64,000 nt of DNA, taken from Vibrio sp. FE10. Its GTDB lineage: Bacteria; Pseudomonadota; Gammaproteobacteria; Enterobacterales; Vibrionaceae. The position numbers were made by a program, and so were the translations under genes. Of this stretch, positions 43,438 through 51,552 are shown in pieces; position 1 is the first letter of the stretch, and the number at the start of each line of letters is the position of its first letter. The notes under the pieces are model-generated. The model was given only the letters and a program-made list of their open reading frames with translations, was not told the origin of the DNA and made no database searches. The stretch spans positions 186,001-250,000 of the forward strand of contig NZ_AP028067.1 in the NCBI RefSeq assembly GCF_030297155.1, in the 5' to 3' direction.

Positions 43438-44613
43438 GTGCTTAATACATCATTTTCCCCATGGCCTTCGTTTACTCAAGAAGAAGCGGACGCCGTAAGT
43501 AAGGTTGTACTTTCAAATAAAGTAAACTATTGGACGGGTCAAGAAGGTCGTGAATTCGAAAAAGAGTTCGCGGCTTGGGTTGGCTGTGAATACGCAGTGG
43601 CTCTAGGTAACGGGACGCTAGCGTTAGATGTTGCATTGAAAGCATTTGGGGTTGGTGCGGGGGATGAAGTGATCACTACATCTCGTACTTTCTTAGCATC
43701 GGCTTCGTCAATTGTAACGGCTGGTGCGACACCTGTTTTTGCCGATGTTGATCTGAACAGCCAAAACATTACTGCAGAATCTATTGAGGCGGTATTAACG
43801 CCAAAAACCAAAGTTGTGATTGTTGTCCACCTTGCCGGCATGCCAGCCGAAATGGATGCAATTATGGCGCTTTCTGAACAGCATGGCTTCAAGGTAATTG
43901 AAGATTGTGCTCAGGCACACGGCGCAAAATACAAAGGCCGCAGTGTCGGTACGATTGGTCATATTGGTGCGTGGTCTTTTTGCCAAGACAAGATCATGAC
44001 CACAGGCGGTGAAGGCGGCATGGTAACGACAAACGATAAAGATCTATGGTCGTTTATGTGGTCTTATAAAGATCATGGTAAAAGCTATGATGCTATTTAC
44101 AACCGCGAACACCCACCGGGCTTCCGTTGGCTTCATGAAAGCTTTGGTACCAACTGGCGCATGACAGAAATGCAAGCGGTTATTGGTCGTATCCAAATTA
44201 AACGCATGGCTGAATGGACGCAAAATCGTCAAGCGAATGCTGCTGCGATTGAAGCTGCTATTGCTGGTCTCCCTATTGTTCGAAGTGTGGATATTCCAGA
44301 ATACATTGAACATGCCGAATATAAGCATTATATGTTTATCCGCCCTGAGCATCTACAACCAGGTTGGACTCGTGATAAAATTGTTGATGTTATTGTTGAA
44401 CAGGATGTCCCTGCCTATCAAGGCAGTTGTTCAGAGGTTTACCTTGAAAAAGCATTTGATGGTACAAGTTTTAGACCTGAAATGCCGTTAAAGAACGCGG
44501 TTGAGCTAGGGGAAACCAGCTTAATGTTTTTAGTGCACCCGACTTTAACTCAAGAAGAAGTGAATAAGATGGCTAAGGTTATTCGTGCTGTTTTACTAGA
44601 AGCACAAGCTTAA
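43438..44613 (+). CDS. DegT/DnrJ/EryC1-family aminotransferase (PglE-like)
   Basis: A 391-residue PLP enzyme: GREFEKEFAAWVGCEYAVAL, GNGTLALDVALKAFGVGAGD, EDCAQAHGAKYKGRSVGTIG and the PLP lysine in SFCQDKIMTTGGEGG (about residue 185). It would add an amino group to a UDP-4-keto-6-deoxy sugar made by the dehydratase encoded downstream, using glutamate. It starts with GTG 43438 preceded by AGGTGA. A 308-base gap follows before the dehydratase gene. Other sugar aminotransferases (perosamine, QuiNAc4N) are hard to tell apart from sequence alone. Confidence 0.9.
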   Translation: MLNTSFSPWPSFTQEEADAVSKVVLSNKVNYWTGQEGREFEKEFAAWVGCEYAVALGNGTLALDVALKAFGVGAGDEVITTSRTFLASASSIVTAGATPVFADVDLNSQNITAESIEAVLTPKTKVVIVVHLAGMPAEMDAIMALSEQHGFKVIEDCAQAHGAKYKGRSVGTIGHIGAWSFCQDKIMTTGGEGGMVTTNDKDLWSFMWSYKDHGKSYDAIYNREHPPGFRWLHESFGTNWRMTEMQAVIGRIQIKRMAEWTQNRQANAAAIEAAIAGLPIVRSVDIPEYIEHAEYKHYMFIRPEHLQPGWTRDKIVDVIVEQDVPAYQGSCSEVYLEKAFDGTSFRPEMPLKNAVELGETSLMFLVHPTLTQEEVNKMAKVIRAVLLEAQA

Positions 44614-44921
44614 TTATCCTCACCAGTAAAAAGAGCTTTTTCTTTCAGCATCTTTGGTCTCAATATTATTGGCTTATTTGTTTGAGTTTCCAATATATGA
44701 GATGTCAGTTAGTTTAAGCTCCTTTCTAAATCGGTCACTAATACCCCAATAACTTAAAGTCGTCGAACTGTTGGGTTTTTATATCAATAACAAATTAAAG
44801 CGCGAATTAAATATTCGGGTTATCTTTTGCAAGTTCTCTTTGCGAATTTAAATAATGTTCAACACATCCCACTCATGCAGTCTTTGTGGTTTATTAAATA
44901 CTCATAAATAAGAATAACTTT
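44614..44921 (+). other. Gap before the 4,6-dehydratase gene
   Basis: A gap of 308 bases without a gene. It holds a weak terminator candidate (44745-44780) and must contain leader sequence, perhaps a separate promoter, for the dehydratase gene. No ops copy is seen. Confidence 0.5.
44745..44780 (+). terminator. Weak terminator candidate after the aminotransferase
   Basis: A 7-bp stem (CCCAATA / TGTTGGG, one G-T pair) with a 17-nt loop followed by TTTTT. Long loop and short stem make it weak. Confidence 0.35.
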
Positions 44922-46865
44922 ATGCAACGTCTAAACTTCATATGGCACCTCTCTCGTTTTAAAAAGCGGGTTATCAGTGTTTCTATTGATGCTTTACTCA
45001 TTATATTTGCTCTGCACATTGCGTTGTGGACAAGGCTAGGTGATTTCCAATTTTTGAATGATGGCGATAATTTATTACTGACAGGCTTAACAGTAATAAT
45101 GACGGTGCTTATATTTACTAAAATTGGGCTTTATCGCGCAGTACTTAGATATCTCACCTTTCAAGCGCTGTTTGTGGTAACGGCAGGCGCAATATTATCG
45201 TCAATATCTCTGGCTCTGTTTGCCTATTATCTGCAAGAACCTGTCCCTCGGACGGTGCCTATTATTTACGGTGCTTATTTAGCCTTGTTGTGCGGCGGCT
45301 CTCGTTTGGTGGTTCGCAATCTTGTCGCGACTACGTCACCTTTGAAAGACTCACGTGAAGAAGTACTGATTTACGGTGCGGGTTCTGGCGGCCGACAATT
45401 GGCTGTTGCACTAAGAGCATCTGAAAACTATCGAGTACGTGCGTTTATTGATGAAGACAAAACGCTCACCAATACGATGATTTTAGGTATGCCTGTTATT
45501 GTATTAGGCAAAGCTGAACGTTTGATTGAAAAACACGACGTTTCTAAAATCTTGCTAGCGATTCCTAGCGCCTCTCGCGCTCGCCGTAAGCAAGTGTTGG
45601 ACTTGTTAGCGCCACTGCCTGTTGAGATTCAAACCGTTCCTGAAATGGCCGATATTGTGTCAGGTAAAGCAAAAATTGATGAGCTTACCGATGTACCTAT
45701 CGAAGATTTGTTAGGTCGCGATGCGGTGGCGCCTCAGCAAGTCTTAATGGAAGCCAACATCAAAGGCAAAGTGGTGATGGTGACCGGTGCTGGCGGCTCT
45801 ATCGGCTCTGAGCTTTGTCGTCAAATCTTAAAGCAACAACCTAAAACTCTGGTCTTATTTGAAGTCTCTGAGTTTGGCTTATATCAAATTGATCGCGAGC
45901 TTTCCCTAGTGAAAGAAACCAAAGGTTATGATGTTGAGATAGTGCCACTATTAGGCTCTGTTCAACGTGCGCATCGCTTGTTAACCTCAATGCAGTCTTT
46001 TGGTGTTCAAACGGTTTATCACGCTGCAGCTTATAAACATGTCCCTCTTGTTGAATACAATGTAGTCGAAGGCGTGCGCAACAATGTTTACGGGACTTAC
46101 TATACCGCTAAAGCAGCGATTGAAGCGGGTGTCGAATCTTTTGTACTTATCTCGACAGACAAAGCGGTACGTCCTACTAATGTTATGGGCACAACCAAGC
46201 GTATGGCAGAGTTAGGCCTGCAGGCTTTAGCGCAACAAGAGAATCAAAAAGAGCACGGCACGCGTTTTTGTATGGTTCGTTTTGGTAATGTGCTTGGTTC
46301 TTCTGGTTCTGTGATTCCTCTGTTTAAAAGGCAGATTAAAGCCGGTGGTCCACTCACTGTGACTCACCGCGATATTACTCGTTTCTTTATGACCATCCCT
46401 GAAGCGGCGCAATTGGTTATTCAGGCGGGGGCTATGGGTAAAGGCGGTGATGTGTTTGTTCTTGATATGGGGGAATCGGTCAAAATCACAGACCTTGCAG
46501 CAAACTTGATCAACCTTTCAGGACTTTCTGTTAAAAATGAAGAGAACCCTCATGGTGATATTGAGATCCAATTCTCGGGCCTGCGCCCTGGTGAGAAGCT
46601 CTATGAAGAGTTGTTGATTGGCGATAACGTGGCCCCAACAGCCCATGAGCGAATCATGACCGCACAAGAAGTGTTCTTACCGATTGACGAATATGACACA
46701 CTGTTGGAATCTTTGGATTTTGCTTGTCATAACTTAGAGCATGATACGATTCGTCAACTTCTGCTTGATGCGCCAACTGGCTTTAAGCCGACAGACGGGA
46801 TTGGTGATTTGGTTTGGAATGCTGCTCAGGCACAAGATATGCTTTTTCTAGAACCTAGAACCTAG
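44922..46865 (+). CDS. UDP-GlcNAc 4,6-dehydratase, WbpM/PglF-like membrane enzyme
   Basis: A 647-residue protein: four N-terminal membrane segments (about residues 15-125), a CoA_binding_3 domain (VLIYGAGSGGRQLAVALRAS), and a C-terminal SDR domain from about 280 (MVTGAGGSIGSELCRQILKQ; VYHAAAYKHVPLVE; ISTDKAVRPTNVMGTTKRMA). It converts UDP-GlcNAc to the UDP-4-keto-6-deoxy sugar, the first step towards bacillosamine, QuiNAc or FucNAc. Together with the aminotransferase, acetyltransferase and PGT upstream it completes a Pgl-type set. Its last codons (LEPRT, stop) are encoded by a 7-bp tandem repeat. Confidence 0.94.
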   Translation: MQRLNFIWHLSRFKKRVISVSIDALLIIFALHIALWTRLGDFQFLNDGDNLLLTGLTVIMTVLIFTKIGLYRAVLRYLTFQALFVVTAGAILSSISLALFAYYLQEPVPRTVPIIYGAYLALLCGGSRLVVRNLVATTSPLKDSREEVLIYGAGSGGRQLAVALRASENYRVRAFIDEDKTLTNTMILGMPVIVLGKAERLIEKHDVSKILLAIPSASRARRKQVLDLLAPLPVEIQTVPEMADIVSGKAKIDELTDVPIEDLLGRDAVAPQQVLMEANIKGKVVMVTGAGGSIGSELCRQILKQQPKTLVLFEVSEFGLYQIDRELSLVKETKGYDVEIVPLLGSVQRAHRLLTSMQSFGVQTVYHAAAYKHVPLVEYNVVEGVRNNVYGTYYTAKAAIEAGVESFVLISTDKAVRPTNVMGTTKRMAELGLQALAQQENQKEHGTRFCMVRFGNVLGSSGSVIPLFKRQIKAGGPLTVTHRDITRFFMTIPEAAQLVIQAGAMGKGGDVFVLDMGESVKITDLAANLINLSGLSVKNEENPHGDIEIQFSGLRPGEKLYEELLIGDNVAPTAHERIMTAQEVFLPIDEYDTLLESLDFACHNLEHDTIRQLLLDAPTGFKPTDGIGDLVWNAAQAQDMLFLEPRT

Positions 46866-46894
46866 AACCTAGAACCTAGAACCTAGAACCTAGA
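46848..46894. repeat. 7-bp tandem repeat CTAGAAC, six full copies
   Basis: Six perfect CTAGAAC units (46848-46889) plus CTAGA. The array begins inside the dehydratase gene and provides its final codons and TAG stop. Confidence 0.97.
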
Positions 46895-47018
46895 GGTGAT
46901 ATTGGGTTATGTGAATTATGACTTTTAGTTAGCAAATATTTCACACAATCTTTTCGGAAGCGTCATGATTATTGTCCATAATTACTATTAGCTTTAGTAG
47001 CGATATGAGGCAGTAATC

Positions 47019-47201
47019 ATGATAATAGATATTTCATCTAGTCAAGAAATTGAAGAAAGTTTGGATCAAATATTGTGGGATGATTTTAGCTTTCAATATG
47101 TTACCAACAAAACCACAGTGATAGAGCAACCAGTGGTGCATGATCTAAAGTCACAGGACGATGATGAAGATCATGACACTGAAATTAATCTTCTAAACTG
47201 A
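47019..47201 (+). CDS. Small acidic hypothetical protein
   Basis: A 60-residue, strongly acidic product (DLKSQDDDEDHDTEINLLN at the end). ATG 47019 follows GAGGCAG at a plausible distance. No family recognised, no membrane segment or signal peptide. It stands alone between the polysaccharide locus and gpmM. It could be a real small gene, but chance is not excluded. Confidence 0.4.
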   Translation: MIIDISSSQEIEESLDQILWDDFSFQYVTNKTTVIEQPVVHDLKSQDDDEDHDTEINLLN

Positions 47202-47243
47202 AGAGCCGTGAGGTTATTGTTGTTCCAGCTTTCCTATGTAGAT

Positions 47244-47271
47244 GTAGGGATATAAACTTTCATATCCCTAC
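47244..47271. other. Hairpin before gpmM
   Basis: A perfect 10-bp stem (GTAGGGATAT / ATATCCCTAC) with an 8-nt loop, 43 bases after the small acidic gene. No strong T-run follows, so termination here is uncertain. Confidence 0.5.
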
Positions 47272-47426
47272 TTTACTCCCTCCTAAAATGACATTTTTTT
47301 TCACATCCGATCCGCCTACCTGCGACGTTTCTTGATCTTCCGCTACAGTTTTGACTGTAAACTGTAGTAAAATTACGCTAATTTGTTTTTATACCGATTT
47401 ATTTTGAATTGAACGAGGTCAGTCCT

Positions 47427-48959
47427 ATGTCAGCTAAGAAGCCAATGGCTCTAGTGATCCTTGACGGTTACGGTTACCGTGAAGACAACCAAGACAATGC
47501 TATCGCGAACGCTAATACACCTGTATTAGACGGTCTTATTGCTAACCAACCTAACACGCTAATCTCGGCTTCTGGCTTAGATGTAGGCCTACCTGATGGC
47601 CAAATGGGTAACTCTGAAGTGGGTCACACCAACATCGGCGCGGGTCGCGTGGTATACCAAGATCTAACGCGTATTACTAAATCAATCGCAGACGGTGAGT
47701 TCGGTCAAACTGAAGCGCTAGTGAATGCTGTTGATAAAGCGGTTAAAGCAGACAAAGCGGTTCACATCATGGGCCTTATGTCTCCAGGTGGCGTTCACTC
47801 TCATGAAGATCATATCTACGCAGCTGTTGAAATGGCAGCAGAGCGTGGCGCAGAGAAAATCTACCTACACGCATTCCTAGACGGTCGTGATACACCGCCA
47901 CGTAGCGCAGAAAACACACTGGCACGTTTTCAAGAGCTATTTGCGAAACTGGGTAAAGGCCGTGTGGCTTCGCTTATTGGTCGTTACTACGCAATGGACC
48001 GTGATAACAACTGGGATCGCGTTCAAGAATCTTACGACCTGCTTACTCAAGCTAAAGGTGAGTTCACATTCGACACTGCGGTTGCTGGCCTAGAAGCGGC
48101 TTATGCTCGTGACGAAAACGATGAGTTCGTTAAAGCGACTGAAATCAAAGCGGAAGGTGAAGAATCTGCAGCTATCGTTGATGGCGATGCGGTTATCTTC
48201 ATGAACTACCGTGCTGACCGTGCTCGTGAGATCACTCGTGCGTTCGTGCCTAACTTCGACGGTTTTGAGCGTAATGTATTCCCAGCGATCGATTTCGTGA
48301 TGCTGACTCAATACGCAGCAGACATCCCACTTCTATGTGCATTCCCACCGGCTTCTCTAGAGAACACATACGGTGAGTGGCTATCGAAAGAAGGCAAAAC
48401 GCAGCTACGTATCTCTGAAACAGAGAAATACGCGCACGTGACGTTCTTCTTCAACGGCGGTAAAGAAGACGAGTTTGAAGGCGAAGAGCGTCAGCTTGTT
48501 GCTTCTCCAAAAGTAGCAACTTACGATCTACAGCCAGAAATGAGCGCTCCAGAGCTCACTGAAAAGCTAGTTGCAGCAATCAAAGGCGGCAAATACGACG
48601 CTATCGTGTGTAACTTCCCTAACTGTGACATGGTTGGCCACACTGGCGTTTACGATGCAGCAGTTAAAGCCGTAGAGTCGTTAGACGAATGTCTTGGCAA
48701 AGTGGTTGAAGCAATCAAAGAAGCCGATGGCCAACTGCTTATCACTGCTGACCACGGTAACGCAGAAATGATGGTAAACCCAGAAACGGGCGGCATCCAC
48801 ACGGCGCACACGAACCTACCAGTTCCACTTATCTACGTGGGCAGCAAAGACGTTGAGTTCAAAGAAGGCGGTAAGCTGTCTGACTTAGCACCAACGATGC
48901 TTTCTCTGTCTGGTATCGCAATCCCGGCTGAGATGTCAGGTGATGTGATCGTTAAGTAA
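47427..48959 (+). CDS. gpmM: 2,3-bisphosphoglycerate-independent phosphoglycerate mutase
   Basis: A 510-residue enzyme with all landmarks: [11 protein letters not shown] (metal-binding Asp13), the catalytic serine in [14 protein letters not shown] (Ser63), [42 protein letters not shown], and [10 protein letters not shown] (metal site near 450). It interconverts 3- and 2-phosphoglycerate in glycolysis and needs Mn2+. ATG 47427 follows GAGGTCAG; an in-frame TTG at 47409 is less likely. It marks the right edge of the polysaccharide locus, as its E. coli neighbour yibN is 46 kb to the left. A second, broken copy of its 3' end lies at 49860. Confidence 0.97.
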   Translation: MSAKKPMALVILDGYGYREDNQDNAIANANTPVLDGLIANQPNTLISASGLDVGLPDGQMGNSEVGHTNIGAGRVVYQDLTRITKSIADGEFGQTEALVNAVDKAVKADKAVHIMGLMSPGGVHSHEDHIYAAVEMAAERGAEKIYLHAFLDGRDTPPRSAENTLARFQELFAKLGKGRVASLIGRYYAMDRDNNWDRVQESYDLLTQAKGEFTFDTAVAGLEAAYARDENDEFVKATEIKAEGEESAAIVDGDAVIFMNYRADRAREITRAFVPNFDGFERNVFPAIDFVMLTQYAADIPLLCAFPPASLENTYGEWLSKEGKTQLRISETEKYAHVTFFFNGGKEDEFEGEERQLVASPKVATYDLQPEMSAPELTEKLVAAIKGGKYDAIVCNFPNCDMVGHTGVYDAAVKAVESLDECLGKVVEAIKEADGQLLITADHGNAEMMVNPETGGIHTAHTNLPVPLIYVGSKDVEFKEGGKLSDLAPTMLSLSGIAIPAEMSGDVIVK

Positions 48960-49000
48960 TGGTTTGGCTCAGCGGTTCACGTTGAGCTTTAATGATTTTG

Positions 49001-49031
49001 AAAGCCCACACTTCAAAGTGCGGGCTTTTTT
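49001..49031 (+). terminator. Terminator of gpmM
   Basis: Stem AAAGCCC-A-CACTT / AAGTG-C-GGGCTTT (one mismatch) with a tiny loop and a T6 run, 41 bases after the stop. Confidence 0.93.
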
Positions 49032-49140
49032 ATAGATTCGAGATACGAGTAAACGGGATACGAAGAGCTTAAGGGCAGATGCGAGAAAACGAGATGCGAA
49101 GAACTTTAAAGGCAGATGAGATATACGGGTAATAGAGATT
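49032..49140. repeat. Dispersed repeat, copy 5 (after the gpmM terminator)
   Basis: Modules GATTCGAGATACGAGTAAAC, GGGATACGAAGAGC, GCAGATGCGAGAAAACGAGA, TGCGAAGAAC. It begins right behind the gpmM terminator T-run. Confidence 0.78.
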
Positions 49141-49154
49141 CGCAGAGCTAAACG

Positions 49155-49501
49155 TTATTTGTAGAGTATGCAGTGTTGAATGAGCAGTTGTTCTAAGTTT
49201 TGTTTTTGCAATGCGATCACATCTACAATTACTCTCGTTTCTTTCGGATGAGCTGACGGTAACGTTCGGTAGATAATACGAAAACTATCGAGGTGAAATT
49301 CGCGAAAGTTTTTCACTCCAAGCTCTAGTAAAGAAGGGGCAATGTTTGCAGCATGAGGGTTATCAGAACTAAGGCTTCAAATCGGTCGAGAAGAGCTTCT
49401 ATGCGTTCAATGACAGCCACTTCACTAGAATAATCACTTAAGTAATTAATTAAAGCATCAAGTAATTGCTCAAAGGTGTCTGTGTACTCGATGGTTGTCA
49501 T
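49155..49501 (-). pseudogene. RelE/ParE-type toxin gene with a one-base frameshift
   Basis: From ATG 49501 the frame reads a ParE-like start (ERIEALLDRFEALV) and then breaks at about 49367-49370; one base further the second half continues in another frame: SDNPHAANIAPSLLELGVKN, then FREFHLDSFRIIYRTLPSA, and VIVDVIALQKQNLEQLL. That is the expected RelE/ParE fold (VKNFREFHLDSFRIIYR core). Total length of 347 bases is one short of 116 codons, in line with loss of one T in a TTT run of the coding strand. The ATG lies two bases after the antitoxin stop, so the two genes form a normal antitoxin-toxin operon. Probably inactive unless the missing base is a sequencing error. Confidence 0.75.
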
Positions 49502-49502
49502 A

Positions 49503-49754
49503 TTATTGAACCGATTGTTTACGCTTTGCCAATTTATCTCGAACCTGAGAGCTGGAGTTTACTCGGCCATATTTTTCATCATCAATAGAAAACGACAATA
49601 GTTTCATTAGCGCTATAGCTTCATCTCTACGCTTTCGATCTTCATAGGATTCAATCGTATAAGCGGGCTTACCATTTTGAGTAATGGTCATAGGCTCAGA
49701 TAAATCGAGGTTAGCTGCGTGCTTTTTTAAGTAACTTATCGTTTCAGTGGACAT
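49503..49754 (-). CDS. Phd/YefM-family antitoxin
   Basis: An 83-residue antitoxin from ATG 49754 (AAGAG nine bases upstream; three further in-frame ATGs up to 49766 are too close to that site). The N-terminal STETISYLKKHAANLDLSEP, MTITQNGKPAYTIESYEDRK is the Phd/YefM DNA-binding fold; the C-terminal tail would wrap the toxin. It normally neutralises a ParE/RelE toxin and represses its own operon. The toxin gene that follows carries a frameshift, so this antitoxin may now be an orphan. Confidence 0.85.
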   Translation of the reverse strand: MSTETISYLKKHAANLDLSEPMTITQNGKPAYTIESYEDRKRRDEAIALMKLLSFSIDDEKYGRVNSSSQVRDKLAKRKQSVQ

Positions 49755-49859
49755 TATCATCATCATCTCTTAATCTGGAAGTTTAAATGTAGACTATATT
49801 TAGTCTGATGACAACGAAGCTTCCTGATAGCGAAACGTTATATTGTTGGTCTAGCGAGA

Positions 49860-49999
49860 TAGAGTCGCTAGACGAATGTCTGGGTAAAGACGTTGAGTTC
49901 AAAGAAGGCGGTAAGCTGTCTGATTTAGCACCAACGATGCTTTCTCTAACTGGCACAGCTATCCCGGCTGAAATGTCAGGTGACGTGCTCGTTAAATAG
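49860..49999 (+). pseudogene. Broken second copy of the gpmM 3' end
   Basis: Codes for ESLDECLGK joined directly to [20 protein letters not shown] and the gpmM C-terminus. Compared with gpmM, 49 residues including the TADHGN metal site are missing; the joint falls at a shared AAAG. The remaining sequence is close to, but not identical with, gpmM ([17 protein letters not shown] against [17 protein letters not shown]), so it probably came from another strain's allele. It cannot be a functional enzyme. Confidence 0.92.
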
Positions 50000-50077
50000 T
50001 TAAATAGTTAAATGGCTAAATAACTAAGTCATGACTGTTTCAGATAAATAGTTTTTTAACTTTTATCGAATACTAGG

Positions 50078-50107
50078 ACGGCTGCACGCGAGTGTGGCCG
50101 TTTTTTT
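50078..50107 (+). terminator. Terminator behind the gpmM remnant
   Basis: A 10-bp stem (ACGGCTGCAC / GTGTGGCCGT, two G-T pairs) closed by a GCGA tetraloop, followed by T7. Confidence 0.93.
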
Positions 50108-50180
50108 GATCATTCCCCCATTGTTTATCAAATGAACAAAACCTTGCACATCTATTTTGTTAGTGCTAATTTGCTAAAAA

Positions 50181-50196
50181 TTGAACGATCGTTCAA
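50181..50196. promoter_or_regulatory. Perfect 16-bp palindrome, TetR-type operator candidate
   Basis: TTGAACGATCGTTCAA is fully symmetric and resembles operators of TetR-family repressors. It lies 135 bases before the membrane protein start and could control that gene. Confidence 0.55.
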
Positions 50197-50330
50197 GTTT
50201 TATTTAAGTTGTGGCTTGGTACGGTTTAACACGATCTAGCATGATTGGTTTGATGAGATAAACACGATAAATCTCGGGGTGTTTTTCTATTCAAGTGGTT
50301 CTATTTCTCTATCTAATGGAAGTTAAAAAT

Positions 50331-50813
50331 ATGAATAAAAAGACGCTTATCATGGCATTTGTTGTCGGCTTGATGGCGAGTATCGCTTTTATCTTGATTC
50401 AGCCTTTGTTTGGTATGTCGACCCTGACATCTCGACACGCCGCTGCGTACGTGACGTTAGGTGGCTACGATCCAACGAGTGCACTGGTGTTGTCGTGGGT
50501 TGTGCATGTTGGCGTTTCATTGTGCTATGCCTTTCTTTCGAATCTTATTTTTATCTTCAATTCATCGCTTTCCGTCAACCTTATCCAAATCGCCGTATTG
50601 GGTTGGATAACCACGCTGATTGCAACGCCAGCCAATGAATGGGTAGTGAAACTGGTGACGACAAAACAATTTCCGTCTATCAGTTCGTTATCTGCACTGA
50701 ACACCGATGTCGGACCAAAATTATGGCTGCATATTTTGTTTTTTGTTCTTATCGTTGGTGGGTTATGGGTGGCGAAAAAACAACGTTCCGCTATCGCTGT
50801 CGCGAAGGTTTAA
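50331..50813 (+). CDS. Hypothetical inner-membrane protein, four membrane segments
   Basis: A 160-residue protein with four hydrophobic segments (LIMAFVVGLMASIAFILI; LSWVVHVGVSLCYAFLSNLI; LIQIAVLGWITTLIATPA; LHILFFVLIVGGLWVA). No family name recognised. ATG 50331 has GGAAGT upstream and gives a compact N-terminus; in-frame codons back to 50295 are less likely. A palindromic operator candidate lies upstream at 50181. It is convergent with ogt. Confidence 0.75.
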   Translation: MNKKTLIMAFVVGLMASIAFILIQPLFGMSTLTSRHAAAYVTLGGYDPTSALVLSWVVHVGVSLCYAFLSNLIFIFNSSLSVNLIQIAVLGWITTLIATPANEWVVKLVTTKQFPSISSLSALNTDVGPKLWLHILFFVLIVGGLWVAKKQRSAIAVAKV

Positions 50814-50906
50814 AGGACTGTTGCTAAGATTTAAAGGGCTGTCGCGAATATTTAAAGCGCGCTTAAATAGCTATCTTGGTTTATTCGGCTACCTGTTTGT
50901 TTGGCA

Positions 50907-51386
50907 TTACTCTTTGTTCAGCATTTTTAACTCAAAGTCCAACAACCATTCTTTGCGGTTCATGCCGCCGGTGTAGCCCGTTAATGTACCGTTCGCCCCA
51001 ATCACTCGATGGCAGGGGACAACAATGCTAAACGGGTTTTTACCGTTCGCACCACCGACCGCTCTTACGGCTTTCGGGTTATCCATTCTTTTTGCTTGTT
51101 CACCGTAGCTGATGGTTTCGCCATAAGGGATACTGGTCAAGGCGACCCAGGCTTTGCGTTGGAAATCGGTACCTTTGGGTTCTAAAAGTAAGTCAAAGCT
51201 GGTGCGTTGGCCTGCAAAGTATTCGTCCAGTTGGCGAGCGGTTTCAATGCATAACGGGTCGGGGTTTTCTGTCAGCTCTGGTTCGGTATTGAGATGGTCA
51301 ATTTCAATGATTGCATCGCCATTGCTTATGATGACCATTTTGCCGATTGGCGCGTTGTAGAGCATTTTGTATGTGGTGTCTTCCAT
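50907..51386 (-). CDS. ogt: Methylated-DNA-[protein]-cysteine S-methyltransferase
   Basis: A 159-residue DNA-repair protein of the Ogt/AGT family with the active-site PCHRVIGANGTLTGYTGG (acceptor Cys near residue 125), the HTH-like FQRKAWVALTSIPYGETISY and the C-terminal GGMNRKEWLLDFE. It removes alkyl groups from O6-guanine by irreversible transfer to its cysteine. ATG 51386 has AAGGAA upstream. A 13-copy 7-bp array lies just upstream of the start (51404-51494), in the probable promoter region. Confidence 0.95.
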   Translation of the reverse strand: MEDTTYKMLYNAPIGKMVIISNGDAIIEIDHLNTEPELTENPDPLCIETARQLDEYFAGQRTSFDLLLEPKGTDFQRKAWVALTSIPYGETISYGEQAKRMDNPKAVRAVGGANGKNPFSIVVPCHRVIGANGTLTGYTGGMNRKEWLLDFELKMLNKE

Positions 51387-51403
51387 GTCATATTCCTTCT
51401 TCT

Positions 51404-51494
51404 AGTCTCTAGTCTCTAGTCTCTAGTCTCTAGTCTCTAGTCTCTAGTCTCTAGTCTCTAGTCTCTAGTCTCTAGTCTCTAGTCTCTAGTCTCT
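51404..51494. repeat. 7-bp tandem repeat AGTCTCT, 13 full copies
   Basis: Thirteen perfect AGTCTCT units, then degenerate AGTCTT-type copies to about 51515. On the minus strand the unit can be written CTAGAGA, close to the CTAGAAC unit at 46848. Confidence 0.98.
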
Positions 51495-51552
51495 AGTCTT
51501 CTAGTCTTCTAGTTTTTTATCTGCTGTTACTTTAAAGCCTTTCGTATTTCGG

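Noticed and set aside
49808..49999. 63-codon frame as a novel small gene
   Set aside because: Most of it is the gpmM C-terminus with an internal deletion; the first 17 codons have no support.
50639..50976. Two plus-strand frames at the end of the membrane protein gene
   Set aside because: Out-of-frame overlaps with the membrane protein; the right part runs into the 3' end of ogt and includes degenerate 21-bp repeats (TTTAAAGGRCTG type) near 50812-50870.
46848..51500. Tandem arrays as CRISPR
   Set aside because: Units are 7 bp without spacers, and there are no cas genes, so they are simple repeats.
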